DNA of 64,000 nucleotides from Terribacillus halophilus (GTDB lineage Bacteria > Bacillota > Bacilli > Bacillales > Amphibacillaceae): contig NZ_LT727828.1 in the NCBI RefSeq assembly GCF_900162685.1, positions 1,977,214 through 2,041,213 on the forward strand, in the 5' to 3' direction. The position numbers were made by a program, and so were the translations under genes. Under the pieces are notes generated by a model that ran no database searches, was not told the DNA's origin, and saw nothing but the letters and a program-made list of their open reading frames with translations. The stretch's first letter is position 1. Every line of letters begins with the position of its first letter. Below are positions 47,178 to 57,034 of the stretch, in pieces.

Positions 47178-47192
47178 GGTTTTCTTAAATTT
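47178..47192. promoter_or_regulatory. CodY-box-like site
   Basis: The 15-mer GGTTTTCTTAAATTT matches the CodY consensus AATTTTCWGAAAATT at 11 of 15 positions. CodY is known to repress the fla/che promoter in B. subtilis, and codY is the adjacent gene here. Such a match is expected by chance fairly often in AT-rich DNA. Confidence 0.3.
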
Positions 47193-47245
47193 TTATATCT
47201 TTCTAACAACTTTCTAGTATAAGAGTCACGCTTTTAATACAAAAA

Positions 47246-47275
47246 AAAGAAGCAGGGCTGAATACCTGCTTCTTT
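47246..47275 (-). terminator. codY intrinsic terminator
   Basis: A GC-containing stem AAGAAGCAGG/CCTGCTTCTT with A/T extension, 8-nt loop and a T8 tract on the minus strand, starting 5 nt after the codY stop. It is strong and separates the xerC-hslV-hslU-codY message from fla/che. Confidence 0.9.
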
Positions 47276-47279
47276 TTGA

Positions 47280-48056
47280 TTAACTCGTATGTTTTTGTAG
47301 CTCTACTAAGAATTTATTGTTAAGAACTTTGATATAAGTTCCTTTCATACCTAACGAACGAGATTCGATAACGCCTGCACTCTCAAGCTTACGCAGTGCG
47401 TTTACAATAACGGAACGCGTAATACCGACACGGTCGGCAACTTTACTTGCCACAAGCAAGCCTTCACTTCCATCCAGCTCTTCGAAGATGTGCTCGATTG
47501 CTTCTAATTCGCTATAAGACAATGAACTAATCGCCATTTGTACAACAGCTTTACTGCGTGCTTCTGTTTCAATTTCCGCTGATTTTTGATGAAGTATTTC
47601 CATACCTACTACTGTTGCACCGTATTCTGCTAGAAGTAGATCATCATCACTGAAGTTCTCTGCGATTCGGCTCAAAATCAAAGTACCAAGACGCTCTCCA
47701 CCGCCGATAATTGGTACAATTGTTGTTAATCCGCCTTGGAAGAGATCTTTATTCTCGACAGGGAACGCTGTGTATGGGCTGTCGATATCAATATTAGCTG
47801 TTGTCTGCTGAATTTGGAATAAACTATCTGTGTATTCTTTCGGGAACTGTCTTTCTTCAAGCATTTGTTTCATCCGGTCATTTTCAATTGCCTGGTTAAT
47901 GCTAAACCCGAGCAGTTTACCGCGACGACTGACAATGAAAGTGTTACTCTCAATAACTTGCTGAAGTGTTTCCGACATATTATTAAAGTTAACAGCCTTT
48001 CCTGCTGTCTTTTGCAGCATAAAGTTTATATCTCTTGTTTTATCTAATAATTTCAT
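47280..48056 (-). CDS. codY: GTP/branched-chain amino acid sensing repressor CodY
   Basis: Global regulator of stationary-phase and nutrient-limitation genes, activated by isoleucine/valine/leucine and GTP. The 258-aa protein has an N-terminal GAF domain (about residues 1-155, with [26 protein letters not shown]) and a C-terminal winged helix with the recognition helix segment [34 protein letters not shown] (about 203-236). It is the last gene of the xerC operon, as in B. subtilis. Confidence 0.98.
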   Translation of the reverse strand: MKLLDKTRDINFMLQKTAGKAVNFNNMSETLQQVIESNTFIVSRRGKLLGFSINQAIENDRMKQMLEERQFPKEYTDSLFQIQQTTANIDIDSPYTAFPVENKDLFQGGLTTIVPIIGGGERLGTLILSRIAENFSDDDLLLAEYGATVVGMEILHQKSAEIETEARSKAVVQMAISSLSYSELEAIEHIFEELDGSEGLLVASKVADRVGITRSVIVNALRKLESAGVIESRSLGMKGTYIKVLNNKFLVELQKHTS

Positions 48057-48072
48057 GTTGTCCTCCTGTGAT

Positions 48073-49461
48073 TTATAAAATATACTGGCTTAAATCTTTA
48101 TTCTTTGCAATGGACGCCAGTTTGTCATCTACGTAACTTGGTGTAATCTCTATGGTACCCATGCTGATATCTGAAGCTTCAAAGCTCAAGTCCTCCAGCA
48201 GCTTCTCCAAAATCGTATGAAGACGACGAGCACCTATATTATCTGTTTCCTGATTCACTTCAAAAGCCACTTCTGCTAGTCTGGTAACAGCTTCGTCTGT
48301 AAACACAACATTTATACCCTCTGTTTCCAATAACGCTTGATATTGTTTCAGCAGCGCATTGGATGGCTCGACGAGAATTTTTTTGAAGTCCTCTACAGAT
48401 AGTTTTTCTAGTTCTACACGGATTGGGAACCTGCCTTGCAATTCCGGTATAAGATCAGAAGGTTTTGCCATATGAAAGGCACCTGCTGCAACGAACAGGA
48501 TGTGATCAGTCTTCACCGGCCCGTACTTTGTTGTAACAGTCGACCCTTCGACGATAGGAAGAATATCACGCTGTACACCTTCACGCGATACATTGGCGCC
48601 TTGATCTCCCTTAGCAGCTACTTTATCTATCTCATCAATAAAGATAATACCGGACTGCTCTACTAACTGCACAGCCTCTTGTGATACTTCATCCATATCA
48701 ATCAGCTTTTGTGCTTCCTGCTGCACGAGCAGCGGGCGCGCTTCGGATACCGGCAGCCTGCGCTTTTTCTTTTTCTTTGGCATGAACTGACCGAGTGCAT
48801 CCTGCATATTCATCCCCATCTGTTCCATTCCGGAGCCTTGGAGCATATCAAACATGGATGATTGTTGTTCTTCGATTTCGATGGTCACCATTGTATCTTC
48901 CAATTCACCCATCTCAAGCATACGCTTTGTGCGTTCACGCTTCGATTCTGTCTCTTCGGAAGGTTTTTCATCTTGCTCTTCGTGCTGCTGCTGATTGAAG
49001 AGCATCTCGAGAGGATTTTTAAAGTTGTTATGCTGCTTCTTTGTTTCTGGCACAAGCAGTTTCACAAGCCGTTTATGCGCTTGCGCTTCCGCCTTCTCGG
49101 TCACAGATTCCAGTTTGTTTTCCCGTACGATTCTGACAGCTGCTTCAACTAAATCACGGACCATGGACTCTACATCACGTCCGACGTAGCCAACTTCGGT
49201 AAATTTTGTTGCTTCAACTTTAACGAATGGCGCATTGACAAGCTTTGCCAGTCTTCTGGCAATCTCTGTTTTTCCCACACCCGTCGGACCAATCATCAAA
49301 ATGTTTTTCGGCGTTATCTCATCACGTAAGTCACTGCTTAGCATCATGCGGCGATAACGGTTCCTAAGCGCAACAGCAACCGATTTCTTGGCACTTTTCT
49401 GTCCAATAATATACCGATCCAGCTGCGCCACAATTTGTTTTGGTGTCAAATTCGTTTCCAT
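48073..49461 (-). CDS. hslU: HslU (ClpY) AAA+ ATPase of the HslUV protease
   Basis: Unfoldase that feeds substrates into HslV. The 462-aa protein has GPTGVGKTE (Walker A, residues 58-66), an I domain inserted at about 110-240 that is rich in Gln/Glu/Lys, Walker B in [12 protein letters not shown], the GAFH segment, and sensor 2 in [25 protein letters not shown]. The C-terminal YIL docks into HslV. It is 11 bp after hslV. Confidence 0.98.
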   Translation of the reverse strand: METNLTPKQIVAQLDRYIIGQKSAKKSVAVALRNRYRRMMLSSDLRDEITPKNILMIGPTGVGKTEIARRLAKLVNAPFVKVEATKFTEVGYVGRDVESMVRDLVEAAVRIVRENKLESVTEKAEAQAHKRLVKLLVPETKKQHNNFKNPLEMLFNQQQHEEQDEKPSEETESKRERTKRMLEMGELEDTMVTIEIEEQQSSMFDMLQGSGMEQMGMNMQDALGQFMPKKKKKRRLPVSEARPLLVQQEAQKLIDMDEVSQEAVQLVEQSGIIFIDEIDKVAAKGDQGANVSREGVQRDILPIVEGSTVTTKYGPVKTDHILFVAAGAFHMAKPSDLIPELQGRFPIRVELEKLSVEDFKKILVEPSNALLKQYQALLETEGINVVFTDEAVTRLAEVAFEVNQETDNIGARRLHTILEKLLEDLSFEASDISMGTIEITPSYVDDKLASIAKNKDLSQYIL

Positions 49462-49472
49462 TTTAACGCCTC

Positions 49473-50018
49473 CTATTCCAGAGTTTCCAACGTGATTTGA
49501 TCATTTGTGAATACACAAATTTCTCCAGCAATCTCCAAGGCTGCACGAGCAATTTCAGCAGCAGACTTTTCTTCGGAATATCTTTTCAGCGCACGGCCGG
49601 CACTAAGGGCGAAATTACCGCCGGAGCCAATTGCCAAAATATCGTCATCTGGTTCAATTACTTCTCCAGTTCCGGAAACTAGAAACATCTGCTCTTTATT
49701 CATGACGATGAGCATTGCTTCAAGTTTTCGGAGCACTTGATCGCTCCGCCATTCTTTTGCCAATTCTACAGCGGCGCGCGCAAGATTGCCATTATAGGCC
49801 TCAAGCTTGCCCTCGAACTTCTCAAACAGTGTAAAAGCATCTGCAACGGAGCCCGCAAAACCTGCCAGCACCTGTCCTTTAAATAGTCGTCTGACTTTCT
49901 TCGCTTTATGCTTCATGACTACTTGATTGCCAAGTGTTACCTGTCCATCTCCCGACATCGCACACGTACCTTTATGGCGTACGGCGAAAATCGTGGTCGC
50001 ATGAAATTCCGAACTCAT
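49473..50018 (-). CDS. hslV: HslV (ClpQ) peptidase
   Basis: Proteasome-related peptidase that forms a double hexamer with HslU. The 181-aa protein has the [12 protein letters not shown] motif near the N-terminus and [26 protein letters not shown]. In B. subtilis ClpQ the N-terminal serine after Met removal is the nucleophile; here the N-terminus MSSEFHATT also offers Ser2. The signature [16 protein letters not shown] (about residues 54-69) is present. It lies between xerC and hslU. Confidence 0.97.
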   Translation of the reverse strand: MSSEFHATTIFAVRHKGTCAMSGDGQVTLGNQVVMKHKAKKVRRLFKGQVLAGFAGSVADAFTLFEKFEGKLEAYNGNLARAAVELAKEWRSDQVLRKLEAMLIVMNKEQMFLVSGTGEVIEPDDDILAIGSGGNFALSAGRALKRYSEEKSAAEIARAALEIAGEICVFTNDQITLETLE

Positions 50019-50034
50019 GTTTAGTCCAACTCCT

Positions 50035-50943
50035 TTATTCCCGATTCGCTCTCGGATGGCTATTCATATATATCGTACGCAAACGATCTTTTGTTACATG
50101 CGTATAAATCTGTGTAGAAGATAAATGCTCATGTCCGAGCAACTCCTGCACTGCACGCAAATCAGCACCTTCATTCAGCATGTGCGTGGCAAAAGTGTGG
50201 CGCAGCTTGTGCGGATGCAGGTGCATATGTACAGCGGACTGCTCCACCAATTTATTCAGAATGAGACGAATACCCCGCTCTGTTATCGGTTTTCCTCTGC
50301 TGTTCAGAAATACTTTATCGGTGTTTTCTTGCGATTTCTCTAAAAGACGTCGGCGGCCATCCTCCACATAGGTCCGGATTGCTTTCTCCATAAAGCTGCC
50401 GAACGGAATATACCTCTCTTTACGCCCTTTCCCTCGCACTAGCACAGTGCCAATGGACAAATCGATATCATCCAAAGTCATACCAGCACATTCACTGACT
50501 CGCATTCCTGTTCCATAGAGAGACTCCAAAATAGCTTGATCCCGCTGTCCTAAAGGCGAATCCAGGTCGGATGCCTCAAACAGCTTATCAAGTTCCTGTT
50601 CATAAAGAAAGCTCGGTACATAAGCTGGCGCTTTCGGTTGTACAAGACGTAAAAATGGATTAGCTGAAACAACGTCTTCGCGTTCTAGAAACTTATAAAA
50701 AGCACGCAAGCTGGATATCTTCCGGGAAACAGTTCGTCTGGAAAGCTTACGATTATATAATTGCGTAAGAAACACGCGGACAACACCAGGATCAACCTGT
50801 TCAAACTGAATTGCTTCCGTTTGAAGGAAATCAAGGAAAAAATTCACATCATTCAGATAATAGTAAACGGTATGCGAAGAAGCATGCTTCTCCACTTGCA
50901 AGTACGATTTAAACGCTTGTACGTACTGTTCTGCTTTTTTCAA
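50035..50943 (-). CDS. xerC: Tyrosine recombinase XerC (CodV)
   Basis: Acts with XerD at dif to resolve chromosome dimers. The 302-aa protein starts at a TTG (50943) with GGGGAG 6 nt upstream. It has the SAM-like core-binding domain (1 to about 85) and the catalytic residues R148 (GTGMRVSE), H245 and R248 ([14 protein letters not shown]), H271 and Y280 (SSTQIYTHV). It heads the xerC-hslV-hslU-codY operon with its own strong promoter. Confidence 0.97.
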   Translation of the reverse strand: MKKAEQYVQAFKSYLQVEKHASSHTVYYYLNDVNFFLDFLQTEAIQFEQVDPGVVRVFLTQLYNRKLSRRTVSRKISSLRAFYKFLEREDVVSANPFLRLVQPKAPAYVPSFLYEQELDKLFEASDLDSPLGQRDQAILESLYGTGMRVSECAGMTLDDIDLSIGTVLVRGKGRKERYIPFGSFMEKAIRTYVEDGRRRLLEKSQENTDKVFLNSRGKPITERGIRLILNKLVEQSAVHMHLHPHKLRHTFATHMLNEGADLRAVQELLGHEHLSSTQIYTHVTKDRLRTIYMNSHPRANRE

Positions 50944-51100
50944 TTTGATCTCCCCACTTCAAGCGTATAAAGCTTATCATAACTGCGAGCGCATAAGCAA
51001 ACGATAATAGCAAGTTGTGGCAAAATTCTGAAATAGAGTCCATGCTGACCAGCAAAGCTTGTGATTGCTTCTGCTTCGTTGGCGGTCCATTTATATCCAT
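50944..51100 (-). pseudogene. Possible relic of trmFO, otherwise unexplained leader
   Basis: trmFO (the folate-dependent tRNA U54 methyltransferase) normally lies between topA and xerC, but only 346 bp separates them here. A 63-codon reading on the minus strand (51100 down past the xerC start) contains [12 protein letters not shown], resembling from memory the FQTHLKWGDQKE segment of TrmFO. The match sits at the xerC ribosome binding site (GGGGAGATC) and could be chance. The rest of the reading shows no TrmFO motifs, notably no N-terminal FAD-binding GAGLAG. Confidence 0.25.
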
Positions 51101-51172
51101 TACTGTCTATATGCATCTAGGCACTTCGCTTGTACCTCTCAAGTGTCAAGCAAAATCCCTTTCCAATCCGTT

Positions 51173-51201
51173 ATTATAGACCTCGTGCAAAACTGTGTCA
51201 A
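51173..51201 (-). promoter_or_regulatory. Consensus sigma-A promoter of xerC-hslVU-codY
   Basis: TTGACA (51196-51201), a 17-bp spacer and TATAAT (51173-51178): a perfect consensus on the minus strand. The start of transcription would be near 51166, giving a leader of about 220 nt before xerC. An A/T-rich stretch upstream of the -35 could act as an UP element. Confidence 0.88.
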
Positions 51202-51255
51202 ATTATTTCCCGTATATATTTTCATTTTCACTAACTCTTAACAGTTTAAACAAAA

Positions 51256-51280
51256 ACTCCGACTTATCAAAAGCCGGAGT
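51256..51280 (-). terminator. topA intrinsic terminator
   Basis: A 10-bp stem (ACTCCGGCTT against AAGTCGGAGT on the minus strand, one G-U pair) with a 5-nt loop, followed by TTTTG. It lies 10 nt past the topA stop. Confidence 0.85.
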
Positions 51281-51289
51281 CTGTGTGCC

Positions 51290-53368
51290 CTACTGCTGCA
51301 CTTCTTCTTTATAATCACAGCTGGAGCATGTAATTTGTGTGCCTTTCTTCGCTTTCTTTTCGACAAGCATCGAGGAGCATTTTGGACATGGTCTGGATAT
51401 CGGTTTGTCCCAGCTGAGGAAATCACAGTCAGGATAACGATCACAACCATAAAATACCCGATTTTTCTTCGACTTACGCTCTACAACTTCGCCCTCTTTA
51501 CATTTCGGACATGTTACACCGATTTTCTTCAAAATTGGCTTTGTATTCCGGCAGTCCGGGAAGTTGGAGCAAGCCAGAAATTTACCGTAGCGTCCCATTT
51601 TATATACCATCTCATGGCCGCATTCTTCACAATCGATGCCGGCTGGTTCATCGCGTATTTCGATTTTTTCCATTTCTTGCTCGGCCTTTTCCAATCTTGT
51701 GTCAAAGCCTTTATAAAACTCATCGATAATGGTAACCCACTGCGTCTTGCCATCTTCTACATGGTCAAGGTCTTCCTCCATCTTAACAGTAAACTCTAAG
51801 TCAATAATCTCCGGGAAAAATTCCTTAAGAATATCAATCACAATTTCGCCTAGTTCTGTTGGAACAAAGCGTTTATTATCTAGTGTTACATAGCCGCGGC
51901 GCTGGATTGTATCCAATGTCGGTGCAAATGTGGACGGTCGTCCAATTCCCTGCTCTTCCATCGTACGTACGAGCCGCGCCTCTGTATAACGCGGAGGCGG
52001 CTGCGTGAAATGCTGATTCGGCGTAATTTCTTCTGCTTTCACTTGCATGCCTTCTTCCAGATTTGGAAGCATTTTATCTTTCTCGTCCTTATTATCATCA
52101 TTTCCTTCGACATAGACTTTCATAAACCCTTTAAATTTCACTTTCGACCCGGTAGCACGAAACTCGACACCCTCATTGATTAAGTGCACAGTCATCGTAT
52201 CCAAAACCGCTTGTGACATCTGGCTTGCAATAAAGCGTTCCCAGATAAGCTTATACAGTCTGAACTGATCACGAGAAAGAATTGCTTTCACACTATCTGG
52301 ATGTCGAAAAGCAGATGTCGGACGAATACCTTCATGGGCATCTTGGGCGCCTTCTGTTTTCTTCGCTTTCGCTCCAGCTCCGAGGAATTCCTCGCCGTAA
52401 GTTTCTTTAATGAAATTGGCTGATTCTTCCTTCGCTGTATTAGAGATTCTGGTAGAATCGGTACGCATATAGGTGATTAAACCGGTAATGCCGCCTTCTT
52501 TCTTCCCTAAATCGATACCTTCATACAGCTGTTGCGCAACCATCATCGTTTTACGAGCACGGAAGTTCAACTTACGAGCTGCTTCCTGCTGCAGAGAAGA
52601 AGTTGTAAAAGGAGCTGCTGGGTTTCGCTTACGTTCCCGTTTGTTCACTTTATCTACCTGGAAATCATTACCGCTCAATTTCCCAATAATTTCTTGCACT
52701 TCCTCTTCAGAGGCAAGGCTGACCTTCTCGCCGTCCACTCCGTAAAATGCTCCTTCAAAGCTATTTTTACCGGATTGGAACGCTGCATCAATTGACCAAT
52801 ATTCTTCAGGAATGAATGCTTTAATTTCATTTTCGCGATCCATAATCATTTTCACGGCCACAGATTGGACACGGCCGGCACTTAATCCTTTTTTCACTTT
52901 TTTCCAAAGCAAAGGGCTGATGTTGTAACCAACAAGCCGATCCAAAATTCGACGTGCTTGCTGTGCATCGACCAGATCCATATTAATGCTGCGCGGATGC
53001 TTGAAGGATTCTTTAATAGCATCCTTTGTAATTTCGTTAAATACGACGCGGCAATCTGAATTTTCATCTATATTCAGGCTATGCGCAAGGTGCCAGGCAA
53101 TTGCCTCTCCCTCGCGATCGGGATCGGCTGCGAGATACACTTTTTTCACTTTCTTAGCAGCACTTTTTAATTCTTTCAGCACAGGACCTTTTCCGCGGAT
53201 AGTTATATAACGAGGCTCAAATGATTCTTCGACGTTGATACCCATCTGACTTTTAGGCAAGTCACGAATATGTCCCATAGATGCTTTTACTTTATATTTT
53301 TTTCCTAAATATCGTTCAATTGTTTTCGCTTTTGCTGGAGATTCCACGATTACAAGATAATCTGCCAT
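51290..53368 (-). CDS. topA: DNA topoisomerase I
   Basis: Type IA enzyme that relaxes negative supercoils. The ATG at 53368 (GGGAGGA upstream) gives 692 aa. The TOPRIM domain shows [19 protein letters not shown] (residues 4-22) and [15 protein letters not shown]. The catalytic Tyr is in [14 protein letters not shown] (about residue 297). Three C-terminal Cys4 zinc modules are visible: CEECGHEM...[15 protein letters not shown]...CDRYPDC and CPKCSSML...CSSC. It has its own promoter and terminator. Confidence 0.98.
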   Translation of the reverse strand: MADYLVIVESPAKAKTIERYLGKKYKVKASMGHIRDLPKSQMGINVEESFEPRYITIRGKGPVLKELKSAAKKVKKVYLAADPDREGEAIAWHLAHSLNIDENSDCRVVFNEITKDAIKESFKHPRSINMDLVDAQQARRILDRLVGYNISPLLWKKVKKGLSAGRVQSVAVKMIMDRENEIKAFIPEEYWSIDAAFQSGKNSFEGAFYGVDGEKVSLASEEEVQEIIGKLSGNDFQVDKVNKRERKRNPAAPFTTSSLQQEAARKLNFRARKTMMVAQQLYEGIDLGKKEGGITGLITYMRTDSTRISNTAKEESANFIKETYGEEFLGAGAKAKKTEGAQDAHEGIRPTSAFRHPDSVKAILSRDQFRLYKLIWERFIASQMSQAVLDTMTVHLINEGVEFRATGSKVKFKGFMKVYVEGNDDNKDEKDKMLPNLEEGMQVKAEEITPNQHFTQPPPRYTEARLVRTMEEQGIGRPSTFAPTLDTIQRRGYVTLDNKRFVPTELGEIVIDILKEFFPEIIDLEFTVKMEEDLDHVEDGKTQWVTIIDEFYKGFDTRLEKAEQEMEKIEIRDEPAGIDCEECGHEMVYKMGRYGKFLACSNFPDCRNTKPILKKIGVTCPKCKEGEVVERKSKKNRVFYGCDRYPDCDFLSWDKPISRPCPKCSSMLVEKKAKKGTQITCSSCDYKEEVQQ

Positions 53369-53435
53369 ATTGTTTCCTCCCAAGAGGTTTTTCTTTTCTG
53401 TTCTCTTTTTGTATATTGTTTGATAAATCTTCCCT

Positions 53436-53465
53436 ATTATTGAATACTTATCTTCTGTTTGTCAA
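53436..53465 (-). promoter_or_regulatory. Sigma-A promoter of topA
   Basis: TTGACA (53460-53465), an 18-bp spacer, then AATAAT (53436-53441). It lies in the 139-bp dprA-topA gap and would yield a leader of about 60 nt. I see no convincing dprA terminator in this gap. Confidence 0.7.
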
Positions 53466-53507
53466 ACATAACTTGCTATTTTTTGTAATATAAGAGCTTT
53501 AAAAATG

Positions 53508-54413
53508 CTAGTTTCTACTATTATAGTGTGCCCAATTTGTCTTATTCTGTTCCCATTCCTCAAGCAGCTGTCCTGGTTCAAAAATAATTCCAGCTCCCTC
53601 TGAAATCATTTGATGACAGCCTGCTGTTTGGGCGTTGAGTGGATCACCTGGTATGGCAAAAACTTCCCTTCCTTGTTCAAGTGCATGCATCACCGTATGC
53701 ATGGAGCCGCTTTGCTTTTTCGCTTCCACAACGATGGTGCAAAACCCCAGCGCACTAATGATTCGATTGCGTTCTGGGAAATGATACTTGCGTGGCGGCT
53801 GATCAGGGTAATACTCACTAATCAGCAGCTGTGACTCTGCCATTGTCTCGAATAATTTCTTATTGGATAGCGGGTAAATATGCTGTAAACCGCTGCCCAG
53901 AACAGCAACGGTGCTTCCATGAACGCGTAATGCAGCATGATGAGCCATGCTGTCTATTCCCTTGGCCATACCGCTAACAATTGTCCATCCAGATGATGCT
54001 AAAGGCTCTAGTAAATATGCTATCTTCCCTGGGGCAGCAGCTGTGGGCTGACGGCTGCCGACAACACTGACAGCAGGCATTTGGTCAAGAAGCTCAAGTC
54101 TGCCAGCACCGTACAGTACAAGCGGTGCATCCGGAATAGTCCGCAGAATAGCTGGGTAAGCTGCATCTAAACATGTTATCGTATGAAAAGTTTGCACAGC
54201 TTGTTCGATTGCGTACCGATGAGAAGCGTTTTGCAGTGCGTGGAATAGTTTACCAGCAAAAGTCTCAGAGAGGTGGTAGTGCAGCCTCAATTCCTGTGAG
54301 GATGCCTGTAGGAGGTTATCCAGTTGAGGATCGCATGCGAGGATATGCCGCATGACCTTGCGCCTTCCTTGCAGCACACGATGTAACAATAACAATCTTT
54401 CCCGTTTCTCCAA
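53508..54413 (-). CDS. dprA: DNA processing protein DprA (Smf)
   Basis: Loads RecA on incoming single-stranded DNA during transformation. The 301-aa product starts at a TTG (54413) with GGAG 7 nt upstream. It contains the Rossmann-like DprA core: VSVVGSRQPTAAAPGKIAYLLEPLASSGWTIVSGMAKGIDSMAHHAAL in order (about residues 114-161), TVAVLGSGLQHIYP, and the FPERNRIISALGF segment. A C-terminal winged-helix DML1 domain seems to be missing or very short, as in other Bacillus Smf proteins. Confidence 0.95.
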   Translation of the reverse strand: MEKRERLLLLHRVLQGRRKVMRHILACDPQLDNLLQASSQELRLHYHLSETFAGKLFHALQNASHRYAIEQAVQTFHTITCLDAAYPAILRTIPDAPLVLYGAGRLELLDQMPAVSVVGSRQPTAAAPGKIAYLLEPLASSGWTIVSGMAKGIDSMAHHAALRVHGSTVAVLGSGLQHIYPLSNKKLFETMAESQLLISEYYPDQPPRKYHFPERNRIISALGFCTIVVEAKKQSGSMHTVMHALEQGREVFAIPGDPLNAQTAGCHQMISEGAGIIFEPGQLLEEWEQNKTNWAHYNSRN

Positions 54414-54442
54414 TATCTCACTCCTGTCTCTTAAAAAGATAA

Positions 54443-54472
54443 GAAAGCGGGCCGACTCATCGGCCCACTTTC
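54443..54472 (-). terminator. sucCD intrinsic terminator
   Basis: A 13-bp stem GAAAGTGGGCCGA/TCGGCCCGCTTTC on the minus strand (one U-G pair) with a 4-nt loop and an A/T extension (AAGAT/ATCTT), followed by TTTTTAAG. It begins 3 nt after the sucD stop and ends 30 nt before the dprA start. Confidence 0.88.
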
Positions 54473-54475
54473 ATC

Positions 54476-55378
54476 TTAATGTGTCTGACAGATTTCGTAC
54501 AGCCCTTTTTCTTTTAGTACTTCAATTAGCGTTTCACCCATAACAGCAGGTGTATCCGCAACCTTCACACCGCATGCTTCCAAAACTTTCATTTTTTCAG
54601 CTGCAGTACCTTTCCCGCCGGAAATGATTGCCCCAGCATGTCCCATTCGTTTTCCTGGAGGTGCTGTTGCGCCGCCGATAAAGCCTACTACCGGCTTTGT
54701 CATATTATTACGGATCCATTCAGCAGCTTCTTCTTCTGCCGTACCGCCAATTTCTCCAATCATAATAACAGCTTCCGTCTCACGGTCTTCATTGAAAGCT
54801 TTTAAAACATCAATGAAGTCTGTGCCATTTACCGGATCTCCACCAATACCGACAGCTGTGGACTGTCCAATACCTGCTTGTGTAAGCTGATGCACAGCCT
54901 CATACGTAAGGGTGCCCGAACGGGATACAACACCAATATGACCTTTTTTATGGATATAGCCTGGCATGATGCCGATTTTACATTCGTCAGGTGTGATAAC
55001 ACCTGGGCAGTTCGGTCCTACCAGTCTTGTATGCTTGCCTTCCATTGCGCGTTTCACACGTACCATATCCATAACTGGAATATGTTCCGTGATGCAGATT
55101 ACTAAGTCTATCTCTGCATCTACAGCTTCCAAAATTGCATCGGCAGCGAATGGAGCCGGTACATAAATAACCGAAGCAGTAGCTCCAGTTTCGTGTACAG
55201 CCTCTTTCACTGTATTATAAACCGGTACGCCTTCCACTTCCGTACCGCCTTTTTTCGGCGTAACACCCGCAACGATTCGGGTACCGTATTCAATCATCTG
55301 CTTTGTGTGGAATAATGCAGTTGAACCAGTAATACCTTGTACGAGTACTCTTGTATCCTTATTAATGAAAACACTCAT
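54476..55378 (-). CDS. sucD: Succinyl-CoA synthetase alpha subunit
   Basis: ADP-forming TCA-cycle enzyme that makes ATP from succinyl-CoA. The 300-aa alpha subunit contains the CoA-binding [19 protein letters not shown], the loop [10 protein letters not shown] (residues 121-130), and the phosphorylated His247 in [17 protein letters not shown]. It is 18 bp after sucC. Confidence 0.98.
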   Translation of the reverse strand: MSVFINKDTRVLVQGITGSTALFHTKQMIEYGTRIVAGVTPKKGGTEVEGVPVYNTVKEAVHETGATASVIYVPAPFAADAILEAVDAEIDLVICITEHIPVMDMVRVKRAMEGKHTRLVGPNCPGVITPDECKIGIMPGYIHKKGHIGVVSRSGTLTYEAVHQLTQAGIGQSTAVGIGGDPVNGTDFIDVLKAFNEDRETEAVIMIGEIGGTAEEEAAEWIRNNMTKPVVGFIGGATAPPGKRMGHAGAIISGGKGTAAEKMKVLEACGVKVADTPAVMGETLIEVLKEKGLYEICQTH

Positions 55379-55396
55379 GTATTTGTACCTCCCCCG

Positions 55397-56557
55397 TTAG
55401 TTTACAAGTGCAACGATTTTTTCAGCCGCATCAGCCATGGAAGATGCTGAAGTGATATTCAGACCGGATTCTTCCAACAGCTGCTTGCCTTGTTCTACAT
55501 TCGTACCTTCCAGACGCACAACAAGCGGAATGTCCAACCCGACTTGACGAGATGCACCAATGACACCTTCTGCTATTACGTCACACTTCATGATGCCTCC
55601 GAAAATATTAACCAAGATACCTTTTACATTTTGATCGGCCAAAATGATTTTAAACGCCTCGGTTACTTTTTCCGTTGTAGCACCGCCCCCAACATCGAGG
55701 AAGTTAGCGGGATCTCCGCCGTAATGTTTAATAATATCCATTGTGGCCATGGCAAGACCAGCTCCATTTACCATACAGCCGATATTCCCATCTAAGGAGA
55801 TATAACTCAAGTCATATTTTGACGCTTCAATTTCTTTTTCGTCTTCTTCGTCAAGATCGCGAAGTCCAGCGATGTCTTTATGTTTGTATAATGCGTTTTC
55901 ATCAAAGTTCAGTTTAGCATCCAGCGCCAATACCTGACCGTCGCCTGTCGTAACAAGCGGATTAATCTCGGCAATTGAGCAATCCTTCTCCACGAAAGCC
56001 TGATACAAACTCATCATGAAGCCGACAGCTTTATTTAAGGACTCTGGCGGAATATTAATTGCAAATGCCAATCTTCTAGCTTGGTAGCCAGTCAAACCGA
56101 CAACAGGGTCAATCGTTTCTCGGAAAATCTTTTCCGGCGTCTTTTCAGCAACTTCCTCAATCTCCGTGCCGCCTTCTTCAGAAGCCATCATGACGATACG
56201 GGATGTGCTGCGGTCAAGTACAAGACCGATATAATATTCCTTCTGGATATCACAGCCCTCTTCTATGAGAAGCCGTTTAACTTCTTTCCCCTCAGGGCCT
56301 GTTTGATGCGTCACAAGCGTTTTGCCTAAGATTTCCTCCGCATATGTACGAACTTCATCCAAGCCTTTCGCTACTTTAACACCGCCTGCTTTACCGCGTC
56401 CGCCGGCGTGGATTTGCGCTTTGACAACGCATACATTTGTGCCTAAGCTTTCAGCTGCTTCCACAGCATCTTCGACACTAAACGCCACTTTACCAGCAGG
56501 AACAGACACACCAAATTCACGTAAAACCTCTTTGCCTTGATACTCATGAATATTCAT
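55397..56557 (-). CDS. sucC: Succinyl-CoA synthetase beta subunit
   Basis: Beta subunit with an ATP-grasp fold that binds nucleotide and succinate. The 386-aa product begins [20 protein letters not shown], has [21 protein letters not shown] (about residues 44-64), the LEINPL-type [11 protein letters not shown] and [19 protein letters not shown], and [15 protein letters not shown]. It has its own promoter 30 bp upstream. Confidence 0.98.
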   Translation of the reverse strand: MNIHEYQGKEVLREFGVSVPAGKVAFSVEDAVEAAESLGTNVCVVKAQIHAGGRGKAGGVKVAKGLDEVRTYAEEILGKTLVTHQTGPEGKEVKRLLIEEGCDIQKEYYIGLVLDRSTSRIVMMASEEGGTEIEEVAEKTPEKIFRETIDPVVGLTGYQARRLAFAINIPPESLNKAVGFMMSLYQAFVEKDCSIAEINPLVTTGDGQVLALDAKLNFDENALYKHKDIAGLRDLDEEDEKEIEASKYDLSYISLDGNIGCMVNGAGLAMATMDIIKHYGGDPANFLDVGGGATTEKVTEAFKIILADQNVKGILVNIFGGIMKCDVIAEGVIGASRQVGLDIPLVVRLEGTNVEQGKQLLEESGLNITSASSMADAAEKIVALVN

Positions 56558-56591
56558 TCTGTACCCTCCCCGTCAGATTCCGTGCAAGACT

Positions 56592-56621
56592 ATTGTAAAC
56601 GATTTCTTTTAGGAATGTCTA
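56592..56621 (-). promoter_or_regulatory. Sigma-A promoter of sucCD
   Basis: TAGACA (56616-56621), an 18-bp spacer and TACAAT (56592-56597), five of six matches each. It would give a leader of about 28 nt with GGGGAGGG before sucC. Confidence 0.65.
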
Positions 56622-56737
56622 CCAAAAACTATAGAAAATACAGAATCTATATAAAACTTATAAGCACATATGAAGAAGAGAGTGCAGGTTCCAATAAAGA
56701 TTTATGAAAATGCTTTCATAAGAGAATTTATGGAAAA

Positions 56738-56760
56738 AAGCATCCTGCAGTAGGATGCTT
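56738..56760 (-). terminator. ylqH intrinsic terminator
   Basis: A perfect 9-bp stem AAGCATCCT/AGGATGCTT with a 5-nt loop, then TTTTCC on the minus strand. The stem includes the ylqH stop codon region. Downstream, 56622-56737 shows no gene. Confidence 0.85.
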
Positions 56761-57034
56761 ACTCTCCCGCCTGTTTGTCCGCTTGATAGATAAAAGCAAA
56801 AACTTCTGCCACAGCTTCGTATAAATCTGCCGGAATTGTATCGTTTACCTTTAATTCGCTTAATAGACCTACCAATGCAGGGTCTTGCTGGATTGGGACA
56901 CCATTATCTTCGGCACGCTTGATTATAGCTTCAGCGGTTAGACCGTGCCCACTCGCTGTAAGCACAGGGGCGCGCTGCTTCGCTGCATTATATTTTAAAG
57001 CTGCTGCTTGGCGTACAGGATGCTTGTCTGTCAT
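56759..57034 (-). CDS. ylqH: YlqH, FlhB C-terminal-domain paralogue (FlhX-like)
   Basis: A 91-aa protein homologous to the cytoplasmic FlhB_C domain: RQAAALKYNAAKQRAPVLTASGHGLTAEAIIKRAEDNGVPIQ, then LYEAVAEVFAFIYQ, matching the AEVLAFVYR end of FlhB at 30.4 kb. It lacks the membrane part and the NPTH cleavage motif. It overlaps ylqG (ATGA), so a FliK-like protein and an FlhB-like protein are made together. A role in secretion switching is inferred only from homology. Confidence 0.88.
   Translation of the reverse strand: MTDKHPVRQAAALKYNAAKQRAPVLTASGHGLTAEAIIKRAEDNGVPIQQDPALVGLLSELKVNDTIPADLYEAVAEVFAFIYQADKQAGE

Larger units (their letters stand above)
46856..47245 (-). promoter_or_regulatory. 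fla/che control region (390 bp, no gene)
   Basis: An AT-rich intergenic region between the codY terminator and flgB. On the minus strand it contains a sigma-A-like promoter (46984-47012), an inverted repeat (47134-47155), a CodY-box-like site (47178-47192) and a leader of about 120 nt with an anti-Shine-Dalgarno element (46924-46929). I see no open frame of any credible length. The region must hold the start of the 26-kb flagellar message because the codY terminator upstream is strong. Confidence 0.75.
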
